Positions 30,364 through 37,886 of a stretch of DNA of 64,000 nucleotides are shown in pieces. A program made the position numbers and the translations under genes. Numbering within the stretch: the stretch's first letter is position 1; the number at the start of each line of letters is the position of its first letter. Source of the stretch: Gallionella sp. (GTDB lineage Bacteria > Pseudomonadota > Gammaproteobacteria > Burkholderiales > Gallionellaceae); NCBI GenBank assembly GCA_028687335.1, contig JAQUAI010000001.1, positions 124,001 to 188,000 of the forward strand, read 5' to 3'. The notes below the pieces were generated by a model. The model made no database searches. It saw nothing but the letters and a program-made list of their open reading frames with translations, and had not been told where the DNA came from.

Positions 30364-31380
30364 ATGAAACATGTTCGCTTTATTGATTTGTTTTGTGGGA
30401 TAGGTGGTTTCCGTTTTGGAATGGAGCGCGCTGCTCGCAAGCGCAATATAACAACAGAGTGCTTGTTCTCCAGTGACATTGATGCGGCTTGTCAGGTTGC
30501 CTATGAGGAGAATTTTGGTGAAAAACCATGGGGCGACATCACGCTTAAAGATGCAGGTTCTATTCCCGCGCATGATGTGTTGCTTGCTGGTTTTCCGTGT
30601 CAGCCATTTAGCATCATGGGACAAATGAAGGGGTTTGAAGATACAAGAGGTACGCTGTTTTTTGAAATTGCACGAATTCTGGAGAAAAAACGCCCTAAAG
30701 CATTTGTACTGGAAAATGTGAAGCTTCTAAAGGGGCATAACCAAGGAAAAACGCTCAAAGCAATCCAAGATGTATTGTCGTCATTAGGTTACAGGCATGA
30801 TTACCGGATATTTAATGCGTTGGATTTTGGGTTGCCGCAAAAACGGGAACGCATCTGGATCGTTGGGTTTGTTGAAGATACTTCTTTTAGATGGCCGTTG
30901 CCAGGCCATCCGATGCGCCCACTATCGAACATTCTAGAAGCCAAAGTTGATCAAAAACATTACGTTTCTGATCGCATTAGACAAAAGCGTTTGCAACATT
31001 GTATGCCGACTAAAGAGCCGACTATTTGGCATGAAAATAAGTCGGGACACATTAGTGCATATCCATATTCGTGTGCGTTGAGAGCGGGGGCTTCATATAA
31101 CTATTTATTGGTAAATGGGGAGAGGCGTTTGACCTCACGGGAAATGTTGCGTCTACAAGGATTTCCTGAAGAATTTAAAATTGCCTGCACAGATTCCCAA
31201 ACTAGAAAACAGGCGGGTAACAGTTTGCCCGTAAATGTTGCTGAGGCAGTTCTTGGTAGCGTCCTCGATGCACTGAATAAGCAAGATCCCAATTACTCGA
31301 CTAAGCGAATTAAAGAAGAGCAAGTCGAACAACTCGTTTTGTTGCAGAAGAACAGTTCCTATCAAACTCAAACTGTATAG
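30364..31380 (+). CDS. DNA (cytosine-5-)-methyltransferase of a type II R-M system
   Basis: The 338-residue enzyme shows the cytosine-5 methyltransferase motifs in order: I FIDLFCGIGGFRFGM (residues about 6-20), IV GFPCQPFSIMG with the catalytic Cys (near 79), VI FVLENVKLL, VIII LPQKRERIWIVG, IX RLQGFPEEF and X QAGNSLPVNV. The target recognition region between VIII and IX is short. The DNA is AT-richer than its flanks, as expected for acquired DNA. ATG 30364 gives the natural N-terminus. A putative endonuclease gene starts 3 bases after its stop. Recognition sequence cannot be read by eye. Confidence 0.92.
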   Translation: MKHVRFIDLFCGIGGFRFGMERAARKRNITTECLFSSDIDAACQVAYEENFGEKPWGDITLKDAGSIPAHDVLLAGFPCQPFSIMGQMKGFEDTRGTLFFEIARILEKKRPKAFVLENVKLLKGHNQGKTLKAIQDVLSSLGYRHDYRIFNALDFGLPQKRERIWIVGFVEDTSFRWPLPGHPMRPLSNILEAKVDQKHYVSDRIRQKRLQHCMPTKEPTIWHENKSGHISAYPYSCALRAGASYNYLLVNGERRLTSREMLRLQGFPEEFKIACTDSQTRKQAGNSLPVNVAEAVLGSVLDALNKQDPNYSTKRIKEEQVEQLVLLQKNSSYQTQTV

Positions 31381-31383
31381 ATC

Positions 31384-32112
31384 ATGCCAAGTCCAAAATT
31401 AAGAAGCGTTCAAAAATATAAACCGCCATACCCTCTTAATAAGTTCCCAAAAAATTTGCCCTATGACCTAGGGCGGGAAATTGTTTATTTATTGGCAACA
31501 AGGGAAAGCCCAAGAATTGAAGGTGGCGATTGGGAGGAAGTTTTTTCACGCTTGATTTCAGCTCGCTGGAAGCCATCAAACGTTGGCTTGGATGATGTCG
31601 TATTGGAGCAAACAGCTTGGAGTGCCAAAACTGTTAAGAATGACAATCCTGCGGAAGCGCAGCGGGTGCGATTAATCTCTGGGAGAAACTCACCCGTTTA
31701 CTCTTTTGGGGATAAGCAAATAACAGAGGTTGATCCCGATGTGTTAGGTGAAAAAATATTAAGCATTTGGAACGAGCGAGTTGCTGCAGTTAAGAAAAAC
31801 TATCTACATATGCGGACGGTTGTATTGCTAAAGTCTGATGATCTACTTGAGCTCGCATTGTTTGAGTTCGATACTGAAATTTATCCTGCGGAGCAGTTTC
31901 ACTGGGAGTGGAACCCGAGGGGAAATCTTGAAGGTAAAGATAAGCGAGGGCAGCATCGGTTTACTTGGCAGCCACATGGCTCTCAATTTACGATTATCGA
32001 GGATGTGCCAGCAGATCGTTTGGCAATACGAATTAAAGCTCCCGCCTTAATGTCTAGAGATCAGGTAACAAGTGCTTTGGGTTTTGATAGCTCTTGGGTG
32101 GAGATAATCTAA
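31384..32112 (+). CDS. putative type II restriction endonuclease
   Basis: I do not recognise the 242-residue family with certainty. It follows the methyltransferase by 3 bases and shares its low GC, the classic layout of a restriction partner. A plausible PD-(D/E)xK-type core is WEEVFSRLISARW (residues about 48-60), then GLDDVVLEQTAWSAKTVK (residues about 66-83), where the Asp pair and the Lys could be catalytic. The region GRNSPVYSFGDKQITEVDPD may contact DNA. No membrane or signal sequence is present. Length suits a small type IIP enzyme. The call rests mainly on context. Confidence 0.65.
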   Translation: MPSPKLRSVQKYKPPYPLNKFPKNLPYDLGREIVYLLATRESPRIEGGDWEEVFSRLISARWKPSNVGLDDVVLEQTAWSAKTVKNDNPAEAQRVRLISGRNSPVYSFGDKQITEVDPDVLGEKILSIWNERVAAVKKNYLHMRTVVLLKSDDLLELALFEFDTEIYPAEQFHWEWNPRGNLEGKDKRGQHRFTWQPHGSQFTIIEDVPADRLAIRIKAPALMSRDQVTSALGFDSSWVEII

Positions 32113-32190
32113 GAGATGCTGAGTCATTCAACATAATTGTTCTAGCGTGCCAGAAGGCAAAACTTGTTTGTAGCGAAAGTGAGGAAAAAA

Positions 32191-32685
32191 ATGAAATTTA
32201 AACTAGGTTTTATTTTTGCGACCTGCCTGTTGGCAAGCGCGGCAATGGCGGGTGAAAGCGGTACGGCACTGAAAGCCGATGAAATCAAAGTCGAGCCATT
32301 CCGCGATGCGAAAACCGTTGCCAAGTTGGCTACAGGTGACAAGGTCGATATTCTCAAAAAAGACGGCGGCTGGCTGCAAGTAAAAGCGGGTAAGCAGCAA
32401 GGCTGGGTGCGTATGCTGAGCATTCGTCAGGGCGCGGCTGGCAAGACTTCCGGTGGTGCATCCGGCTTAGCTGCGCTGGCATCTGGGCGTGCGGGAACCG
32501 GCAAAGTGGTGGCAACCACCGGCATACGCGGCTTGAACGAGGAAGAGTTGAAGTCGGCGCATTTTGATGCGGCACAGATCAAGCGTTTGGATAGCTATAC
32601 CGCCACTGCCGCCGCCGCTGGCAGCTTTGCCAAACAAGGCAAACTGCAAGCCCGTCGTGTCGATTATTTGCCAGCCGTGAAGTGA
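32191..32685 (+). CDS. secreted SH3-domain protein
   Basis: A signal peptide (residues 1-20, cleavage after ASAAMA) precedes a bacterial SH3 domain (about 25-80: VEPFRDAKTVAKLATGDKV, DGGWLQVKAGKQQGWVRM). Such domains bind peptidoglycan or peptide ligands in the periplasm. The C-terminal half is Ala/Gly-rich and ends without further domains. AGGA at 32182-32185 precedes ATG 32191. A metalloprotease gene follows after 8 bases, and the two are probably co-transcribed. Confidence 0.82.
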   Translation: MKFKLGFIFATCLLASAAMAGESGTALKADEIKVEPFRDAKTVAKLATGDKVDILKKDGGWLQVKAGKQQGWVRMLSIRQGAAGKTSGGASGLAALASGRAGTGKVVATTGIRGLNEEELKSAHFDAAQIKRLDSYTATAAAAGSFAKQGKLQARRVDYLPAVK

Positions 32686-32693
32686 GGGATGCC

Positions 32694-33515
32694 ATGAAAA
32701 AAATTATCGGAATGTGTTTATTGAGTCTGGCTTGTGGCACAGCTCAGGCCGCCTCGCCATTTGAGCAAGAACTGTTCAAAACACTCAAGCAAAGCGTGCA
32801 GGAAAAAGTGCAGGGAACACCGTCCGGCGCGACGGAAGAAGAGCTTGCTATTGGTCAGCAGATTGCTGGCAATTTGCTGGGTGCTGCGCCGTTGGTGAAA
32901 GACGACCGCTTGCAAAAGTACGTCAATCTGGTTGGGCGTTGGGTGGCAAGCCAGAGCGAACGGCCTGATTTGGTGTGGCATTTCGGCGTGATCGAGTCGA
33001 ACGATGTGAATGCCTTTGCCGCACCTGGCGGATATATATTTTTGACGCGCGGGCTTTACAAATTGCTGCGCGACGAAGCCGAGTTGGCTGGGGTGTTGGG
33101 GCACGAGATTGGCCATGTCATTCGCCAGCACCATCTCAAAATATTGCAGCAAAGCAAGCTGCTCGATCTCGGTAGCAAAGCGGTTGCACGCAGTGTCAGC
33201 AACAACGACAAAGTGCAGGGGTTGATCGGTAGCGGTGCTGAAGTGGTCGCGCGTGGCTTGGATAAAGATGCCGAATTCGAAGCCGACCGTATTGGCGTGG
33301 TGCTTTCCGCGCGTGCTGGTTACGATGCATTTGGTCTGCCCGGTGTATTGCAGCAGATTGGCCATTACGCCAAGGATGACGGCGATGTTGCCCTGCTGTT
33401 CAAGACGCATCCGCATCCCGATGATCGCCTCGGCAAGCTCGATGTGTCGATGTCCGACCGTTTCGATTCCGTCAAAGGACTCACGCTGAGCAAGCGCTTC
33501 TACAAACTCAAGTGA
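32694..33515 (+). CDS. M48 family periplasmic metalloprotease
   Basis: The 273-residue protein has a signal peptide (cleavage near residue 19, GTAQA). The zinc motif HExxH is present in VLGHEIGHVIRQHH (near residues 140-153), with the third ligand Glu in EFEADRIGV. These mark M48 peptidases of the BepA/LoiP type, which act on outer-membrane proteins. No TPR extension is present, so it is closer to LoiP/YggG than BepA. It starts 8 bases after the SH3 gene, and ydbH follows 1 base after its stop. Confidence 0.87.
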   Translation: MKKIIGMCLLSLACGTAQAASPFEQELFKTLKQSVQEKVQGTPSGATEEELAIGQQIAGNLLGAAPLVKDDRLQKYVNLVGRWVASQSERPDLVWHFGVIESNDVNAFAAPGGYIFLTRGLYKLLRDEAELAGVLGHEIGHVIRQHHLKILQQSKLLDLGSKAVARSVSNNDKVQGLIGSGAEVVARGLDKDAEFEADRIGVVLSARAGYDAFGLPGVLQQIGHYAKDDGDVALLFKTHPHPDDRLGKLDVSMSDRFDSVKGLTLSKRFYKLK

Positions 33516-33516
33516 A

Positions 33517-35460
33517 GTGAGCGTGCGGCGAAAAATGATTTTCTCCGCTTGGTTGAATGCGAGCATGCTCCTGCTCGCATTCTTGTTTCTACCCGCGCAA
33601 ACAAATGCCGCGACACTTTCGCTTTCTGTTGGCGATATTGTCGCGCCGGATATGTCGATGCGCGGCATCGTGCTCGGCTTGGATGACAGCGGGGCGGCTG
33701 ATCTGACTATCGCCGCGTTGCAACTTCAGCAGCGCACCTTTAAAAATCTCAAATTGCATTGCGTCGAATTTGCCGCATCCACCGCTGAATTGCATTGTCG
33801 GCAGGGGCGTTCGCCGCAATTTCCCGGTACAGCATTCGATTTCGACTATCGCTTTGATCGCGGCGAATGGCAGGTGTTGCTGACGCTCACCGCCGCCGCC
33901 GCGCAGCCGTATGCGCAATGGTTGCCGCAGGATATGCCGTTGCCGAATCACGGCAAGTTAGACGGTACCGTGCGCGTGGCCGGAGCGAAAAATGGCTTGA
34001 GTATTATCAAAGCCGACGTGCGCGCCAGTGAGCTGGGATTTAGCGATCAGGCCGGATTGCACGCGGCGGAAAATATGCGTGCATCGTTGCGGCTGGACGC
34101 GCAAAACGGGCGCGACGGCTGGCAGTGGAATGCCATGTTGGACTGGCGTTCCGGCGATCTATTTTGGCAGCCGCTATTTTTGCGCGGCGGTCTGGTGTTG
34201 AACGGCACGGGTCGTATTTCAGACACCGAGTTTCGTGTCGATCACTTGAGTGCGGAAACAGCGCAAATTGGCAAGGTCGAACTGGCTGGTGTTTGGCAAC
34301 GCCAGCGCGGCGAATTTAGCGAGTACAGCGTGCGCGGCAAGCAGATTGGTTTGGAGCAACTGTTTGCTGATTTTGTGCGCCCCTATCTGGATAAAAGCGC
34401 GCTGGCCGAGACCAGCTTATCTGGGCGTGCTGATGTGGAAAGTTATTACCGCGACGGCGCACTGCGTTCTTTGCAACTCACGCTGCACGATGCCGGTATC
34501 GTGGATAAACAGAATCGCTTTGCTTTGCAGGGCATGAATACGCGCATTAATTGGCAGCCGGAAAACGCGACTGCTGCGCTGATTCATTTTCAGGGCGGGA
34601 AGCTGCTGGGCGCGGAATTTGGCGCGAGCCAGTTTGAGTTGAAAATGCAAGGCAGCGCATTCGACGCAAACCTGATCCCTTTGTCCTTATTGGACGGCAA
34701 GCTGGATGTACGCGATTTTCACCTGCATCAGGAACAAGGAAATTGGCACTGGTCATTTGCTGCTGCGCTGGGCGGCATTTCGATGGAACGTTTTAGTCAG
34801 GCACTGGGTTGGCCTGCAATGCACGGCAAACTTGCCGCGCGCATTCCGCGTGTGACGTATGACGGCAGCGAGATCAAAGTTGATGGCGCACTGATGTTTA
34901 ACGTGTTTGACGGCACGGTGATTGCCAGCCAGTTGCGCATGGCAGACCCCTTCGGGCGCGCGCCTAAGCTGTCCGGTAATCTTGATATGCACGAGCTCGA
35001 CCTTGACCTGCTCACACGCACATTTTCCTTTGGCAATATGCAGGGGCGCATCGACGTGGTCGTGAAAGATTTGCAGTTGCAAGATTGGCAGCCGGTGCGC
35101 TTTGATGCCAGCCTTTTCAGCAGTGCCGGAAACTATCCCAAAAAAATCAGTCAAAAGGCAGTGCAAAACATTTCCTCGCTGGGCGGAGCGGGCGCGGCGG
35201 CAGCCATACAACGTAGCTATCTGCGCTTTTTTGAGAACTTTGGCTACGACCGCATCGGCTGGCGTTGTGTCATGCGCAATAACGTATGCAATATGAGCGG
35301 TGTCGATGCGGGCAACAGCAGTGGTGCTTATGCCATTATCAAAGGTGGCGGCATACCGGCCATCAATGTGATGGGCTACAATCATTCCGTCTCTTGGAAA
35401 GAACTAGTCACGCGACTGAAGCGTGTGACGCAAAACAATGTAAAAGCAGTGGTCAACTAA
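33517..35460 (+). CDS. ydbH: YdbH-like AsmA-family envelope protein
   Basis: The 647-residue protein has an N-terminal hydrophobic segment (residues about 8-30) and then a long, repetitive beta-rich periplasmic region typical of AsmA-like proteins. The C-terminal block (YLRFFENFGYDRIGWRCVMR and the PAINVMGYNHSVSWKELVTRLK end) is that of the YdbH family. YdbH, TamB and YhdP act in lipid transfer between the inner and outer membranes in E. coli, with YnbE and YdbL as partners; both partners follow here. It is shorter than E. coli YdbH. The start may be GTG 33517 or 33523. Confidence 0.8.
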   Translation: MSVRRKMIFSAWLNASMLLLAFLFLPAQTNAATLSLSVGDIVAPDMSMRGIVLGLDDSGAADLTIAALQLQQRTFKNLKLHCVEFAASTAELHCRQGRSPQFPGTAFDFDYRFDRGEWQVLLTLTAAAAQPYAQWLPQDMPLPNHGKLDGTVRVAGAKNGLSIIKADVRASELGFSDQAGLHAAENMRASLRLDAQNGRDGWQWNAMLDWRSGDLFWQPLFLRGGLVLNGTGRISDTEFRVDHLSAETAQIGKVELAGVWQRQRGEFSEYSVRGKQIGLEQLFADFVRPYLDKSALAETSLSGRADVESYYRDGALRSLQLTLHDAGIVDKQNRFALQGMNTRINWQPENATAALIHFQGGKLLGAEFGASQFELKMQGSAFDANLIPLSLLDGKLDVRDFHLHQEQGNWHWSFAAALGGISMERFSQALGWPAMHGKLAARIPRVTYDGSEIKVDGALMFNVFDGTVIASQLRMADPFGRAPKLSGNLDMHELDLDLLTRTFSFGNMQGRIDVVVKDLQLQDWQPVRFDASLFSSAGNYPKKISQKAVQNISSLGGAGAAAAIQRSYLRFFENFGYDRIGWRCVMRNNVCNMSGVDAGNSSGAYAIIKGGGIPAINVMGYNHSVSWKELVTRLKRVTQNNVKAVVN

Positions 35461-35470
35461 AGGAGTTGCG

Positions 35471-35674
35471 ATGAAAACAAGCGTGGCAAGTGTCTCTAAA
35501 AAAATCTGGTTAATCGTTCCTCTCGCGGCATTTGCGCTGAGTGCCTGCGTCACCATCAACATCTACTTCCCCGCTGCTGCGGCAGAAAAAGCGGCAGATA
35601 AAATCATCGAAGAAGTCTGGCAAACCCCTAAGGCAGATACCGCCACCGAACCCGCAGTGAAGGAGACAAAATGA
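35471..35674 (+). CDS. ynbE: YnbE-like outer membrane lipoprotein
   Basis: The 67-residue protein has a signal with a lipobox (FALSAC, Cys at residue 26), then CVTINIYFPAAAAEKAADKI, the conserved YnbE core. The short tail is polar. In E. coli YnbE lies in the outer membrane and pairs with YdbH by beta-strand addition to complete a lipid bridge. AAAGGAG at 35459-35465 precedes ATG 35471. The stop overlaps the ydbL start by 4 bases. Confidence 0.87.
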   Translation: MKTSVASVSKKIWLIVPLAAFALSACVTINIYFPAAAAEKAADKIIEEVWQTPKADTATEPAVKETK

Positions 35675-36084
35675 ACGCCCTGATTAAAACACTCACCAGC
35701 TTTTTTGTACTGCTGTTTGCTTTCAATGCCAACGCGGTTGATCTGGAAGTAAACAGCCCCGGCGTAAATGCCATCAAACAAAGCATGCAAGCGCGCCATG
35801 CGCAACTCGCCCCGCATTACGCCAGCGGTGCGGTCGGCATCTCCGCTGACGGCATGGTTGCACTGCGTGATGCCGGTGCGGTGCCGTTGGCACAACGCCA
35901 AGCGGTGAATGCTTTAGTTGCCGCTGAGAATCAGGATCGCAACGCACTCTATGCCGAAATCGCCAATGCCAACGGCCACCCCGAATGGCAAGCCGAAATT
36001 CGCAGCACCTTTGCGCAACGCTGGGTACAGCGCGCGCAACCGGGCTGGTGGGTACAGCAAGGCGGTAGCTGGTCGCGCAAATAG
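35671..36084 (+). CDS. ydbL: YdbL family periplasmic protein (DUF1318)
   Basis: The 137-residue protein has a signal peptide (residues 1-21, after FNANA) and the DUF1318 core (NAIKQSMQARHAQLAPHYASG, ENQDRNALYAEIA). In E. coli YdbL is a periplasmic modulator of the YdbH-YnbE complex. The extra C-terminal residues (RWVQRAQPGWWVQQGGSW) follow the usual domain. It is the last gene of the SH3-M48-ydbH-ynbE-ydbL run and is closed by a terminator. Confidence 0.85.
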   Translation: MNALIKTLTSFFVLLFAFNANAVDLEVNSPGVNAIKQSMQARHAQLAPHYASGAVGISADGMVALRDAGAVPLAQRQAVNALVAAENQDRNALYAEIANANGHPEWQAEIRSTFAQRWVQRAQPGWWVQQGGSWSRK

Positions 36085-36106
36085 TAGGTGGCGCATAGCA
36101 TCAAGC

Positions 36107-36138
36107 AAAAAGGGAAGCGTTGCCGCTTCCCTTTTTTA
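36107..36138. terminator. bidirectional rho-independent terminator
   Basis: AAAGGGAAGCG / CGCTTCCCTTT around a TTGC loop, with an A run before and a T run after, lies between the convergent ydbL and trxC. Confidence 0.9.
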
Positions 36139-36192
36139 TTGCACCTGCTTTTCTGTTGAATCTGGAAACTACAGTTGAGCCGGATCAACCGT

Positions 36193-36627
36193 TCACGCGT
36201 TTGATTTCGCCCAAGCCACAATACCGTTCACATCCATCGCCCCAGCCTGACGCGCGACCTCTTTACCACCTTTGAACAGTGCCAACGTCGGGATGCTGCG
36301 AATGTTGTATTGCGCGGCGATCTGTTGCGCCTGTTCCGTATCCAACTTCACCACGCGCATGTTCGGCTCCAGACGTTCGGCGGCTTGTGCGTAGGCAGGT
36401 GCCATCATGCGGCAAGGGCCGCACCACGGCGCCCAGAAATCCACCAGCACAGGCACATCACTACGTGCGATGTGCGTCGCAAAATTGTTCGCGTTGAGCT
36501 CCACGGGATGCGCGGTGAACAGCGCTTGTTTGCATTTGCCGCAGGTTGGGGCAGCTCTCAGTTTGTCTTCTGGCACACGGTTGACTGCGTCGCAGTGGGG
36601 GCAAACGATATGTTTAGGCTCGCTCAT
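36193..36627 (-). CDS. trxC: thioredoxin 2
   Basis: TrxC is a cytoplasmic disulfide reductase with an extra zinc-binding N-terminus. Two Cys pairs (CPHC near residues 9-12, CGKC near 29-32) form the zinc site. The thioredoxin domain follows with the active site FWAPWCGPCRMMAP (near 64-77) and the cis-Pro in RSIPTLALFKGG. Length is 144 residues, as in E. coli. It reads towards the ydbL terminator. Confidence 0.95.
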   Translation of the reverse strand: MSEPKHIVCPHCDAVNRVPEDKLRAAPTCGKCKQALFTAHPVELNANNFATHIARSDVPVLVDFWAPWCGPCRMMAPAYAQAAERLEPNMRVVKLDTEQAQQIAAQYNIRSIPTLALFKGGKEVARQAGAMDVNGIVAWAKSNA

Positions 36628-36703
36628 GATGACTCCGATTGAATCAGGGGATTCTAATATGCGGGTGAATTGGGAGATTTCAAGAGCGCTTGTCGATCAG
36701 AAT

Positions 36704-36782
36704 CAACCCCCTCCAACTCCCCCTTATCAGGGGGAGAGCTGACCCGCTCCTCCCCTGATAAGGGGAGGTTGGGAGGGGTTGG
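36704..36782. repeat. dispersed palindromic repeat, copy 1
   Basis: CAACCCCCTCCAACTCCCCC and its near inverted copy (ending GGAGGTTGGGAGGGGTTG) each contain a smaller CCCCTTATCAGGGG-type palindrome. The same family recurs, reversed, inside the rlmN gene at 43839-43919. It sits between trxC and nadC. Confidence 0.85.
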
Positions 36783-36803
36783 TTTTTGATTTGGAATGAT
36801 GGA

Positions 36804-37655
36804 TTAAACAGGAGGCAACGAGATGCGCATCGACAGATCGATGGCCTTCACATCTTTGGTGAGCGCACCGATAGAGATACGATCCACGCCAGTCTCCGCC
36901 ACAAGACGGATATTGTCCAAGGTGATACCGCCAGACGCTTCCAACTCCGCGCGCTTGGCGGCGTGGGTCACCGCAGTGCGCATGTCTTCGAGGGAGAAGT
37001 TGTCCAGCAGGATGAGCCGGGCACCAGCGAGCAAGGCTTCATCCAACTCTGCCATGGATTCCACCTCGACCTGTATCGACATATTGGGCGGAGTGATCTG
37101 GAAGGCGTGTTCCATCACCTTGCCGATGCCGCCTGCTGCTGCGATGTGATTCTCTTTGATGAGCACGCCATCGAACAATCCGATACGTTGGTTATGCCCT
37201 CCGCCCACTTTCACCGCATGTTTTTGCGCGATGCGCATGCCAGGCAGGGTCTTGCGCGTATCCAGCACCTTGGCTTGCGTGCCGCTCACCTCGTTCACAT
37301 AGCGGCGTGTCTGCGTGGCGACTGCCGAGAGCGTCTGTAAGAAGTTCAGTGCAGGGCGTTCTGCCGATAACAGCGCACGCGCATCGCCATGTATCTCGCA
37401 AAGTGTCTGCTTGGCTTCGACGGCATCGCCTTCTTTATATTTCCACTCGACCTTGCAGTCGGGGTCGAGTTGCATGAAACACTCCTCCAACCACAGCGTG
37501 CCGCACAGCACCATGTCTTCGCGGGTGATGATCGTGGCGTGCGCTTGAGTGTGCTCGGCGATCAGTTGAGCGGTGAGGTCGCCCGTGCCGATGTCCTCGG
37601 CAAGCGCATTGATGACGTCGGAACGGATCTGGTGTGCAAGGCTGGTGTGTGGCAT
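36804..37655 (-). CDS. nadC: nicotinate-nucleotide pyrophosphorylase
   Basis: NadC converts quinolinate and PRPP to nicotinate mononucleotide, the last de novo step before NAD assembly. Signature blocks are ALAEDIGTGDLTA near the N-terminus, ALNFLQTLSAVAT, DTRKTLPGMR (near residues 140-149), KVGGGHNQRIGLFDG, EVESMAELDEAL and LLDNFSLEDMR. From ATG 37655 it is 283 residues. AGGGA lies just upstream of the start. The frame is open further upstream but without a family-like N-terminus. It is divergent from clpB. Confidence 0.95.
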   Translation of the reverse strand: MPHTSLAHQIRSDVINALAEDIGTGDLTAQLIAEHTQAHATIITREDMVLCGTLWLEECFMQLDPDCKVEWKYKEGDAVEAKQTLCEIHGDARALLSAERPALNFLQTLSAVATQTRRYVNEVSGTQAKVLDTRKTLPGMRIAQKHAVKVGGGHNQRIGLFDGVLIKENHIAAAGGIGKVMEHAFQITPPNMSIQVEVESMAELDEALLAGARLILLDNFSLEDMRTAVTHAAKRAELEASGGITLDNIRLVAETGVDRISIGALTKDVKAIDLSMRISLPPV

Positions 37656-37703
37656 CGAACATTCCCTAAGTGGATGTCGGTAGTATAAGGGATGAAGGAT
37701 GGG

Positions 37704-37731
37704 CTTGAAATCGAACTGACCTACCCCATCT
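37704..37731 (+). promoter_or_regulatory. sigma-32 heat-shock promoter of clpB
   Basis: CTTGAA (37704-37709) and CCCCATCT (37724-37731) are 14 bases apart, an almost perfect sigma-32 (RpoH) consensus. The start of transcription should fall near 37738, leaving a leader of about 150 bases before clpB. Confidence 0.82.
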
Positions 37732-37746
37732 ACTGCACACCTAAAA

Positions 37747-37852
37747 TCCGTTCGTGGTGAGTAGGCTGCAAGCCGTATCGAACCATCCGACGCGGTACGC
37801 GGCGGTGCGCCCTCGATACACCGCGCGATGCGCGGCACTCGGGACGAACGGA
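37747..37852. repeat. palindromic repeat in the clpB leader
   Basis: TCCGTTCGT (37747-37755) and ACGAACGGA (37844-37852) enclose GC-rich inner inverted repeats (CCGCGCGATGCGCGG). The TTCGTGGTGAG motif is shared, inverted, with 49361-49385. The unit would be transcribed as part of the clpB leader and could fold into a long hairpin. Confidence 0.65.
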
Positions 37853-37886
37853 CTAATTACTAATTTGATTACAGAAGGAGTCAATC

